Source of the DNA: Plasmodium malariae
Taxonomy: Eukaryota; Apicomplexa; Aconoidasida; Haemosporida; Plasmodiidae
Assembly (NCBI RefSeq): GCF_900090045.1
Contig: NC_041788.1
Location: 496,001 to 560,000 of the forward strand
Length of the DNA stretch: 64,000 nucleotides
Reading direction: 5' to 3'
Shown piece by piece: positions 23,885 through 33,016 of the stretch (its first letter is position 1; the number at the start of each line of letters is the position of its first letter). The notes under the pieces are model-generated. The model had not been told where the DNA came from, did no database searches, and saw nothing but the letters and a program-made list of their open reading frames with translations. Position numbers and translations under genes: made by a program.

Positions 23885-25225
23885 TTATATATTATAAAAG
23901 GACCAGATAAGGAAGATAAATATAACTATGGTTGAAACAAAGTAAATAGTAAATCTGTTATTTTCAAACCACATAAACAAATTTAATCTCATAGCTTCTC
24001 TTCTAAAACTTATATTTTCCTGATATAATTTTTCACTTTTGTTGACTAATATATCAATTTTCTCCCTTCTTTCTAATATTTTTTCAATATTTTCAATTAT
24101 GATATTTTGAATATTACTAATTTGGTTTTTTATGTTATGTACATCATTAGACTCATAGTTATTGAATATTCGCTGATGAGATAAAAAATATGTATCATTA
24201 TGAAAAATTTTTGTACTTCTTCTTGGGTATAACTGTGTGTACTTATATGCATACTTATATATAAAATATATATATTAGAGTTTCCATGTCTTCTCACATT
24301 ACAGTGCTCATAGCAATATTTTGTTTCATTCAACAATATGTTATTATCAAATAGAAAAAAAATAAAAATTAACAAACAAATAGATAAATAAGGTAGCTTT
24401 TATTTCATAATTACCATGTTTTCTCTCAAGACAGGTTTAAATTCTTCATCCAGCGATAAAGTAATTAAATCAGAAGTGTAATTGAAGTGCTTAAAAAATC
24501 TGTAAAATTATATGAAACATACAAATTACATGAAAATAAATAAAAAAAAAAAAAAAAAGAAGGTAGATATTAGAACGCCATAACTTATTAAGATTCGTTT
24601 TTACAAAATAAAGAAGAATATATTTCAAAATTAACAAGTTACTATTTTACATTTTAGATATTTCATCTAGAAATGCATAGGGCGTTAGAAAACCCAATTC
24701 TTTGTCAGTCATAGCCATGAATGTGATACCATTTTTCACAAGTTGGTGAAAAACGTAGCTAAAAATACATATTAAATTACGCATTATAAAAATGAACAAC
24801 AATTATATTTTTACATTTTTATCGGATAACTGCATGCTTATGGGTATTATGCTTTTGCATTCATATTTATTTACATTGTTATGCTCATTTTCCTTTTCTT
24901 TTTATTTTATAAATAGTACTTATCATATATATATGATTTTCTGCTGGAATGCGGGGGTATAATTTCAAGAAGTAGTCTGCTAATATTTGAAAAGTTTCCT
25001 CCAAATTCGGTATATTCTGCCAATACAGTTTTTTCTAAAAAAAGGAATAAACACATAAATGCACATGATAATTGTACATATTAGCTGTTATATATAATTA
25101 CGTATATATATATACATATATATCATTACTCTTTTACAGCACGGTAAAAACTACGTGCATATAGTTTTATCTATGCATCTATAATTCTTATTACCTCTTG
25201 CTACTAAACCATAAATTATAGACAT
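23885..25225 (-). CDS. Longin R-SNARE, VAMP7/VAMP8-like
   Basis: Five minus-strand exons are inferred: 25225-25195, 25034-24920, 24758-24651, 24499-24415 and 24172-23885. All introns are GT..AG and in phase; total 208 residues. The first four exons form a longin domain (MSIIYGLVARG, then LAEYTEFGGNFSNISRLLLE, then DNYVFHQLVKNGITFMAMTD), closely following VAMP7. Exon 5 carries the SNARE heptads with the zero-layer arginine R148 in KILERREKIDILVNKSE, the VAMP-type juxtamembrane MRLNLFMWFENN and a C-terminal anchor (187-205) with only three residues after it. It is an R-SNARE expected to pair with three Q-SNARE helices in endosomal or secretory fusion. The anchor makes it VAMP-like rather than Ykt6. 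It is divergent from the 26827 gene. Which VAMP it is cannot be settled by eye. Confidence 0.9.
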
Positions 25226-25385
25226 TTTTTCGTATAGGAAGAGTGATAATTTATTTTTTTTATTTCCGATTGAATGCAAGTAGAAAAATGCTAATTATTT
25301 TCTCAGGGTTAATATAAAAATGTTGTAAAGTTTTTTTTCTCCTTAATTTTGCCTTGTATGTTGAACAATATATTTTTAAACATAA

Positions 25386-25640
25386 TTATATATGTACATA
25401 TACGTGTATATTCGTATATGTGTATATTATTATATGTGTATATTCATATAAGTGTATATGTATATATGTGTATATTCATATATGTGTATATGTATATATG
25501 TGTATATTCATATATGTGTATATTCATATATATGTATATGCGTATATGTATATAAGCGTATACGTCTATATATGCACAAGTACATATGTATAAGAGTACA
25601 TATTCTCATATGTATATGTCCATATATTCATACATGTGTA
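25386..25640. repeat. Hexanucleotide-like TATATG/GTATAT array
   Basis: About 255 bases are composed of variants of TATATGTGTATATTCATA and TATATGCGTATA. Within it TGTGTATATTCATATA recurs at roughly 18-30-base spacing. It is partly degenerate, with C/G substitutions at its right end. Confidence 0.8.
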
Positions 25641-25857
25641 TATACATAAAAGATTTTTAACAATTAATTGAATGAAGGATAGTTTTTCAAAACTAAATAA
25701 ATACGAGCAGTGTACAACATTTTGAAGGAAAAATATAATCGTTTATTTTGAACAAAACAAGTATAGTTGGAGAAAATAATAAAAAGTCTCAAAATGGATA
25801 TAGGGAAATACATATAAAATTCACAAAAAATGATATGTATTTGTGTATACACAAATA

Positions 25858-25862
<5 letters not shown>

Positions 25863-25918
<56 letters not shown>
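25863..25918. repeat. (AT)28 microsatellite
   Basis: A perfect AT run of 56 bases in the divergent spacer between the R-SNARE and the Abitram-like gene. Confidence 0.95.
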
Positions 25919-25924
<6 letters not shown>

Positions 25925-26509
25925 TTATTTTTTTATTTATTTACTTACGAGTTGGTATATAATAGGTGCCTCAAAAAAAAAATTTTTTTCCCTAAACGAG
26001 TGCAAAATAACTAAAAATTGAAATATTTGCTTAAAATGAATTATAATGAATGTATATGAAACTTAAACTAATACTTATACGTTTGAATGTATTGTATAAA
26101 AATAAAAATATGAAGTAGGAGCACTTTTTATATTTGACTGAACTTTAATTATACAATCTATTCATCTTCCAAAAAAAAAAAAAAAAAAAATGAAGCATAG
26201 ATTAAACGGATAGAATGAACACTTCTGAAAATAATGAAGTCAAAAACTACGTTAGAAGTAAGAATTTTTTTTTTAAACTGTATAACATATTTTAGGTATA
26301 AAAAATAACAGGCAATAAAAGAATAACATTTGAAAATTTAAATATGAATTCAGCTATTTATATATATATAGTTCTTGCTAAACTCCTTTTGAGAATTTTG
26401 TAAATTAGATGTAACATAAATTTATATTTTCCCGTCTACTTAAATATATATATATATTTTTTTTTTGCGCATTTCGTCGTAGTGATTCTTCAATTTTATG
26501 AGTATTTTA

Positions 26510-26740
26510 TTTTGTTTCTTTTTATTTCTTAACTGTTTCTTATTTTTTCCGAATTTGTTTCGTAGTTGTTCCTTATCTGTTTTTTGTTTCGTAATTGTTC
26601 TTTAATTTTTATTAATATACTTCTTAGAAGTTCCTTAATTGTTCGTTAATTATCGCTAATACGCTTTTTAACAATTTCTTATCTGTTTTTTAATTGTTAC
26701 TTAATTTTTTCTTATCTGCATTTTAACAGAATCTTAGCTA
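26510..26740. repeat. Degenerate T-rich interspersed words
   Basis: Words of the form TTCTTATCTGTTTTT and GTTCNTTAATT recur at least six times over 230 bases with variable spacing. The similarity is visible by eye but too degenerate to define a unit. It lies directly upstream of the Abitram-like gene. Confidence 0.5.
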
Positions 26741-26826
26741 TTCCATAACTCCTACCTTTAGGGCTTGTGTGAAAAATAGAACGTACATATATTAAAAGTT
26801 ATACAAGCGTTCGAAAAAAAAAAAAA

Positions 26827-27786
26827 ATGTGCACATTTAATAGTAAGTCAGAAAAAATTTACAAGAATGTTATGCAGGATGTATTAGACGATTTGTGTGG
26901 GAAAAAACTAGATAATTATTATTTTTTAATAAATAAAAGAGAAGTAACTCCCAAATATTTTTCATTAAGCAAAATAACTTTTAGGAATGAACTTATACTC
27001 AACTTAAAGAATGATCTTAAAGAAGAAGAATGTTTTGGTTTAATTTTTAATAATTCGGAAGTATTACATAAAAAGTCGAAAAAAAAAATAAAAGAAGATC
27101 AATTAATAGAAAAATTGAAGTCATCAAATTTTATGATATCCAATGAAAAAATTATAGAAAAATTAAATATTTTATTAAAATTCAATAAAAACAAAAGTGA
27201 CATAACTATAAAAGAAAATAATCTTCATTCATTACAAAATTCATATTCCTTTTATGATGATATATTTTCCAAAGACTTCTACACAACTGAAGATAATTAT
27301 GATTTTCAAATTTCTAAACAGCTAAATGGTTTATATATCTTATCATTATGCAAATACAGTAATTTCTTTTTTAATATATTGAATGATTTAAAAGGTAGCA
27401 ATGATAAAAATTTCAAACTATTAATTAAAGAAAATGTAAAAATTGAATATGATCAAAGATTAATAAAGGCTGACACATCAGGAAAAAAAAAAAGAAATAC
27501 TATTTTTATCAATGAAAATATGACTATTTTACAGATCATTTATAAAAATAAACCTTATAAAATTAGAAGTAAAATAAAAGGTTTTCACTGTGACATCAAC
27601 GAAAATCTTATTGCAAACCCCCATATCTTATTTATGAGTATAAAAGATTCATGGATACTTATTTTGAAACACACAAATCAGGATTTACAAAAATGTATAA
27701 CCCCAGATGAATATCAACAAGAACGAAAAGATTTAATATATCAATATAACATTCTCTTTGACTCTTTTGAAAAAAGTTCATTATAA
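26827..27786 (+). CDS. Abitram (FAM206)-like protein
   Basis: A single exon encodes 319 residues. The C-terminal 170 residues follow the order of blocks I know from Abitram (also FAM206A or Simiate): a short strand pattern GLYILSLCKY, a basic VSGKxKR-like block (here TSGKKKRN, near residue 220), then KIRSKIKGFHCDINENLIANPHIL, and a final hydrophobic strand followed by ITPDEYQQE. Abitram has a glycine-cleavage H-like fold and is linked to actin binding and nuclear speckles in neurons; a molecular activity is not established. The first 150 residues are Lys/Asn-rich, have no match and extend the protein to well over the 180 or so residues of animal forms. No signal peptide or membrane span is seen. 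The ATG follows a poly-A leader, typical of Plasmodium starts. The assignment rests on remembered motif order. Confidence 0.6.
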   Translation: MCTFNSKSEKIYKNVMQDVLDDLCGKKLDNYYFLINKREVTPKYFSLSKITFRNELILNLKNDLKEEECFGLIFNNSEVLHKKSKKKIKEDQLIEKLKSSNFMISNEKIIEKLNILLKFNKNKSDITIKENNLHSLQNSYSFYDDIFSKDFYTTEDNYDFQISKQLNGLYILSLCKYSNFFFNILNDLKGSNDKNFKLLIKENVKIEYDQRLIKADTSGKKKRNTIFINENMTILQIIYKNKPYKIRSKIKGFHCDINENLIANPHILFMSIKDSWILILKHTNQDLQKCITPDEYQQERKDLIYQYNILFDSFEKSSL

Positions 27787-29803
27787 AATTATGTGCAAAG
27801 AAAAGGTTTTATTATGTATTCACACACATATATGTATATATGTGTAAGCATATGGGTTTTTGCTTTCTACTTTATTTTTAAGTTGATTTATGAAAATTAA
27901 AAAAAATTTTTCATCTCCATTCTTACGACTTTAATATCATATAAAGTTTATTTTAAGTTTTATTATCAGTTCTTACGCGTAAAAAGTGCGGAGGTTTTTA
28001 AAACAAATGTGTTATATAAATTGAGCATAAATATGCTATATTCTTCATGCGTGTATATATATATATCATAAATACATATATACATGCAAATGATGTATAT
28101 ATACGTATACATATATAGGTGCCCAATTTTATAGTCATAATGAATTTTTATATACAGGAAAAACATTTTCAACTTATCAAACATTAAAAAAACAGTATAT
28201 ACATATATTTAGCATAAACAAATGGTAAATAAAACATAATGAAATTTAACAATTTAAAATAACAAATTCAAAAAAAACTACATATATATAGCTAAAGATT
28301 TAATTTTGTTTCTTTTATTTATGATATGCATTATTATAGCTTCAATGTATATGACACCCAAGAGTACAATATTTTTATTTTTAAGATAAAATTAAAAAAA
28401 AAACAATCAAATGTACATAAATTTTAATTTAATTGTTATGTTTGTTTTATTTTATTTTTTTTTTTTTTTTGTCATATTTATATTATTACATTTAATAAAC
28501 ACTATTAATTTTTATATAACATATAAAAAAAAAAAAAAAATTCATTTTGGGGATCCTCTCTTAATTTGGAATAATTCCTTTTTTTTTTTTTTTTTTTGTA
28601 TGTGTGTGTAATATTTAAATACGTTATGATAAAAACAAAAAGTGAATTCTATTAATTTAATAACAACAAATTACATTTTTTTAAAAGGACTGTATGGAAC
28701 ATACATCTAAATATATAATTATTTTTGGTATTTTAAATATACTTTTTAACTTTAAATTAACATTACATACATGCAACATAAATATTTTATAGAAGAATAA
28801 TGATGCTACAACCACAACGATATTATTTCTATATAATAATTTTTTTATTCATGTTAATTTCAAACTAATATATAAATCTTCTGACCATAATATATAAAAC
28901 ACTAATTTCACTTTTACTAAATAAATAGATATTTTTCCAACTTTCAAAAAAAAACTTATTTTTCCTCATAACTTTTTTCGTTCCTTTATCTTATTTTCGT
29001 TTTTCATTGAAAGCTATATAATTCCAATAATAATAAAATATTTATTACTTTTTTCAGAAAAAACCAAAAAGAGATATAGTTCTGGTAATAAATATAATAA
29101 GTACTATATTTCTGTAAAAAAGTGGTCTTGTCTTCTAAAATATTTTAAAACAAAAAAAAAAAAAAAAATGGTCCTTATTTTTAAAGTATGGCGTTTGCTC
29201 TAATTAAGCTTCGTGATTTATACACTTATTTAAGATATATTTTCATTGTGATTTAAAGTTACGCATACTTTAAAAAAATATTACTTAAGGGAATGTTTTT
29301 TTTGTTGTTTTTATTATTTTTTGTTTTGTTTTTTTATTTTTTTAACGTATTACACCATACATTTTAATTCTTCGTAAATATAAAAAGGATATATAAAAGA
29401 AAAAAGGTGCTCTAATTGTGTATTTATGGTAATCAAAATAATACAAAATGATTCTGTAAAAAATTATATTTATTATTATTTCTTTAGAATTACTATCTTA
29501 TAATGAGTAATTTTTGTAAACGAAAAAAATTAAAGTGCATGGTGGCAAGAAATTCTGAGTATATGCAAGTGCCTACATACACATATACACATATATGTAT
29601 ATTCCAATTATTTAATTTTTCTTTTAAACTAGATCTAATTTTCAATATCTTCATCATAAAAACGGAATGTTATAAGTTGTCTCCATCACATTTTTCTTAA
29701 TTTAACAAAAAAATTTTATAGAATCTTCTCCATTTAATAAATAAATTACAAAATTTATTCTTTATAAAAACAGTAATCTTGTTTTTCTCCTATAAAACCA
29801 TCT
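27787..29803. other. 2 kb convergent spacer between the Abitram-like and LisH genes
   Basis: Homopolymer runs and AT-only stretches fill it, with poly-T at 28455-28470 and 28579-28597 and poly-A at 28528-28540 and 29153-29168. Small frames (for example 28411-28611 and 29503-29700) translate to Phe/Ile/Lys-rich or Tyr-rich chance sequence. I see no gene. Confidence 0.55.
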
Positions 29804-32800
29804 TCATGACCAATACGGTCGACAAACAACCTCTTCTTCATTTGATTTCTCTTCTTTTCCTTTGGCTTCATTATTGGCTATTTTCTTCTCCATACTATTT
29901 TTCCTTTCATAATTTTGTTTTACATTTAAATTATACCTTTCCATATCAAGATATCCATCCACGTTATCATCTTCGTTATTATTATCGTTATAATCATTAG
30001 TATGACCTTTATTATAATTCTCTTCATATTCATTATGAATTTTCTGACCACTTTTTTTTTCCTTTTGACACAATTTTTCCTGCCCATTATGTTCATATTC
30101 CTCGTGGTCTTTATTCCCCCCTCCTGTTTCTTCGATTCCATCAACTTCTACTTCAACGTCAGAACCTTCCTCTTCGTCATATTCCACATGATCCTCATCA
30201 TCAGAATCTACTCTTTCTTCATAGTCGACATTCTCCTCTTCTTCTTCTTCATCTATTTCTTTATTATTCTCTTCATTATTTATTGTCTTTTCTTTCAATT
30301 TAATTATATTATTTATTTTACATTTTTTATTCCCTTTATTCAATGTTTTTAGAATAATCTTTTTTAAAAGCACATTATTAAGATCATTTCTATAATTTTC
30401 TACATCATTTATTTGTCCTTCTTTTTCATCCATTTTTAAAAAATTATTATAATCATTTGCTTTTTCCTTCTCTTTTTCAATACATTCATCTTCTTCATTT
30501 ACTTCTTCCACCTCGTCTGCTCCTGTCTTATTCTTTGTACTGATACGTTCCTCTTCTATGCATACATTTCCTTTATTGTAGTTGTTGTATCTTTCTGTAT
30601 TATCATTATTACAGAATTCATGTTTTCCTAATTGTTGAACATCGTGTTCATAAGTTTGGTCAAACATCATTACATCTTTAAGATCATTATTATTTACGTG
30701 AAACACTTTATCTTTATTATAAATAATATTTTTTTTTTTATTATGCAGGTAATTTGTAAAACTGAAATTATAATCGCTCACATTAAAATGGTTCATTTTT
30801 TTTATGTTAACATTATTAGATGCGTTTTTATTTTCTATCATTGTGTCATTTAAATGTTTTTCATTTACAGATGATGAACTTACAATTAATGTATCTTCTT
30901 TATTATTTTCAACACTGTTACTGTATATATCACAATTTGAATTGAGGGTATTTATTTCCATTTTTTCTTTATCATTTATAGCATTTTCTAAAGAATTAAA
31001 CGAAAAAAAACTATTACTCTGCTTTAAATTTATGTAATCATCATTCATATTCTTATCATTAGTCATCATTATATTATTATCACTAAAATGATTAATACTG
31101 TCTCGTTCGTTCAATTTACTAATACTATTAAGGGAACAATTATCCATATCTTCATTATTAAAATCATAAGTGTTGTTATTATCATTACTAGAACCATTTT
31201 TTTTAATATCGTTAATAGAATCAATATTTTTTATATCATTATTATTATTAATAACATTACTATTACTAGTATCACTACTAATGTCATTACTATTACCATT
31301 ATTATATTTATTATTAATTACTAACTTGTTATCTAATTCTTTATCTGGTACTTTTGGGGGTGTTTTTTCCAGCTTAATATTCTTGCAAATATTTTTTTTT
31401 TCCTTTTTTAAAGGAACTTTTATTGTCTTCTTACTATTAATTATATTTGAAGAAAATTCTTTGCTTTTCTTCTTTTTTTTTTTCTTTTTCTTCACAGATG
31501 AACTACTATTTTGCGAAATGCTCGCAAATATAGGTTCTCGTTTGCTTACATTGTTATAACTGTTACTATTGCTTCTACTAATGATGTTGCTATTAATGTT
31601 GTTACTACCACTGTTGTTGCTACCACTGTTGTTGCTACCACTGTTGTTGCTACCACTGTTGTTGCTAATACTGTTGTTGCTAATACTGTTGTTGCTAATA
31701 CCATTGTTAGTATTATTATTATTGTTATTACTTATGTAATTTCCGTTATCACTTCCTTTATTCTGCTTTCGAAAATTACCTTTTTTATTTTTATTATTCA
31801 CAACAATATAATCTTTCGTTGAAGTACGAGAATTCATGGATTGCATATTTTCACATTTGGATTCAGTCAAATTACTCTCTACCTTTTTCTTATGGTCAAG
31901 TAAAACACTGTTATTTATATCATTACTTTTATTGTTGTCATTAGGTTCTATTTGATTTGATTTGTTAGAAGACTTTATAACTTTAGCTTTCTTTCTTTTA
32001 TTACCCGTGGTACTATTTGATTCCTCTTTTATGACGCTTTCATTTATGTCTGTAATATTATTGTTATTGTTTTTTTTCTTATTTGAAGAACTTTTCTTGG
32101 TAGTTTTACCTTGCGCGAAGATATTTGCATAATTTCTTTTTATATCTTTAAAAGAAATATTGCTATCATTGTAATTTAGGCTCGCGAATTTCGAAAAGCT
32201 GTTTCTATAAATATTCGGTTTATCGTTTACTTTCGATTTAACAACGTTATTATTGTTAACATTGTCTTTATTATTCTCATTACTGTTATCATCATTAACG
32301 TGATTACTGCTCACATTATTATTATTATTATCGCTATTACTTTTATTGTTATTGTTACTATTATCATTATTGCTGTTATTACCGTTATTGCTGATTTTAT
32401 CGTTATTATCGTTATTGTTGTTATTACTGTATTTTTTTTTATTACTGTAATTTTTTTTATTACTATAATTTTTGTTATTACTATAATTTTTGTTATTACT
32501 GTAATTTTTGTAATTATTATTATTATTAGTACTAACACTACTATTATTACTGTTGATAATATTTCGATTGTTACTTACGCTATTATTATTACTATTATCG
32601 TTTCCGTTATTATTGTTATTATCAAAAACATTACTGCTCGTAGTTAAACTGTTTAAATTATTACTAGAATTTTTTTCACCCTTACGAATTTCTATTTTGT
32701 TATCATCTTCTTCTGATAAATCATTTTCCTCATTCCAACATTCATGTCTTCTGAAAAAGGAGAAAGGTTCCTCACACGTAATTTTCTTTCCATCCTTATT

Positions 32801-33016
32801 GTCAGTATGATATTCTATATATATATATATCAATGCTTTTTGTAAAAAAGATACTAAAGCATTACTTGGCAATTTTTCACCATGACTTATATAATAAGAA
32901 TTTTTTGATATACTTCCTTCATTAAAAAAGGCATAAGCAGTATGTACAAAACCATTCTCTACTAAATAGCGATAAATAAGTAAATTAACTTCATCTGATG
33001 ATAAATGTATTTTCAT
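29804..33016 (-). CDS. LisH-domain protein with TBL1-like head and long Asn-rich tail
   Basis: One minus-strand exon encodes 1070 residues. Residues about 5-38 (SSDEVNLLIYRYLVENGF, then HTAYAFFNE) are a LisH dimerisation motif very close to that of TBL1/TBLR1 and yeast Sif2. The next 40 residues (KLPSNALVSFLQKALIYIYI) continue the match into the helical region that follows it in TBL1. In animals and yeast this head assembles co-repressor/histone deacetylase complexes (NCoR/SMRT, Set3C). After residue 110 the protein is Asn/Ser/Lys low complexity with repeats (KNYSNN and NNSGS types), a poly-Lys segment (a nuclear-signal candidate) and an acidic Glu/Asp region near 900-980. No WD40 propeller, which defines TBL1, follows in this frame or nearby. 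So it is either a divergent LisH protein or a truncated TBL1. The ATG at 33016 is clear, with an AT-rich leader. Confidence 0.8.
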   Translation of the reverse strand: MKIHLSSDEVNLLIYRYLVENGFVHTAYAFFNEGSISKNSYYISHGEKLPSNALVSFLQKALIYIYIEYHTDNKDGKKITCEEPFSFFRRHECWNEENDLSEEDDNKIEIRKGEKNSSNNLNSLTTSSNVFDNNNNNGNDNSNNNSVSNNRNIINSNNSSVSTNNNNNYKNYSNNKNYSNNKNYSNKKNYSNKKKYSNNNNNDNNDKISNNGNNSNNDNSNNNNKSNSDNNNNNVSSNHVNDDNSNENNKDNVNNNNVVKSKVNDKPNIYRNSFSKFASLNYNDSNISFKDIKRNYANIFAQGKTTKKSSSNKKKNNNNNITDINESVIKEESNSTTGNKRKKAKVIKSSNKSNQIEPNDNNKSNDINNSVLLDHKKKVESNLTESKCENMQSMNSRTSTKDYIVVNNKNKKGNFRKQNKGSDNGNYISNNNNNNTNNGISNNSISNNSISNNSGSNNSGSNNSGSNNSGSNNINSNIISRSNSNSYNNVSKREPIFASISQNSSSSVKKKKKKKKKSKEFSSNIINSKKTIKVPLKKEKKNICKNIKLEKTPPKVPDKELDNKLVINNKYNNGNSNDISSDTSNSNVINNNNDIKNIDSINDIKKNGSSNDNNNTYDFNNEDMDNCSLNSISKLNERDSINHFSDNNIMMTNDKNMNDDYINLKQSNSFFSFNSLENAINDKEKMEINTLNSNCDIYSNSVENNKEDTLIVSSSSVNEKHLNDTMIENKNASNNVNIKKMNHFNVSDYNFSFTNYLHNKKKNIIYNKDKVFHVNNNDLKDVMMFDQTYEHDVQQLGKHEFCNNDNTERYNNYNKGNVCIEEERISTKNKTGADEVEEVNEEDECIEKEKEKANDYNNFLKMDEKEGQINDVENYRNDLNNVLLKKIILKTLNKGNKKCKINNIIKLKEKTINNEENNKEIDEEEEEENVDYEERVDSDDEDHVEYDEEEGSDVEVEVDGIEETGGGNKDHEEYEHNGQEKLCQKEKKSGQKIHNEYEENYNKGHTNDYNDNNNEDDNVDGYLDMERYNLNVKQNYERKNSMEKKIANNEAKGKEEKSNEEEVVCRPYWS
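31596..31709. repeat. 15-bp tandem repeat coding for NNSGS/NNSIS
   Basis: About seven copies of a 15-base unit (plus strand CTGTTGTTGCTACCA and variants with AATA in place of ACCA) encode Asn-Asn-Ser-Gly-Ser or Asn-Asn-Ser-Ile-Ser in the LisH protein. The copies fall into two homogeneous sub-blocks (GGT-type and ATT-type), suggesting recent expansion. Confidence 0.85.
32431..32515. repeat. 18-bp tandem repeat coding for YSNNKN
   Basis: Five near-identical units of 18 bases (plus strand TTATTACTRTAATTTTTG) encode Tyr-Ser-Asn-Asn-Lys-Asn in the LisH protein, about residues 165-195. Confidence 0.85.

Larger units (their letters stand above)
25226..26826. promoter_or_regulatory. 1.6 kb divergent spacer with two long repeats
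   Basis: The R-SNARE and Abitram-like genes are transcribed away from each other here. The stretch holds the TATATG-type array (25386-25640), an (AT)28 run (25863-25918), poly-A at 26170-26190, and a curious region 26510-26740 in which the words TTCTTA, TTTTTA and AATTGTT recur (for example GTTCTTTAATT, GTTCCTTAATT, GTTCGTTAATT), giving a faint tandem look with a period near 20-30 bases. Translations of the array are tyrosine/isoleucine repeats, not genes. Confidence 0.6.

Noticed and set aside
25349..26021. Several overlapping frames rich in Tyr, Ile, Cys and Val.
   Set aside because: They are translations of the TATATG and AT repeats, open in more than one frame simultaneously, with no protein-like content.
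29503..29700. 65-codon plus-strand frame starting MSNFCKRKKLKC.
   Set aside because: Basic start looks attractive, but the rest is Tyr/Phe/Ile chance sequence over a TATATG-like stretch, in a convergent 3' region.
30002..32810. Plus-strand frames of up to 129 codons rich in Ile, Val, Thr and Leu.
   Set aside because: Antisense shadows of the Asn/Lys-rich LisH gene; Asn and Asp codons read in reverse give Ile, Val and Leu.
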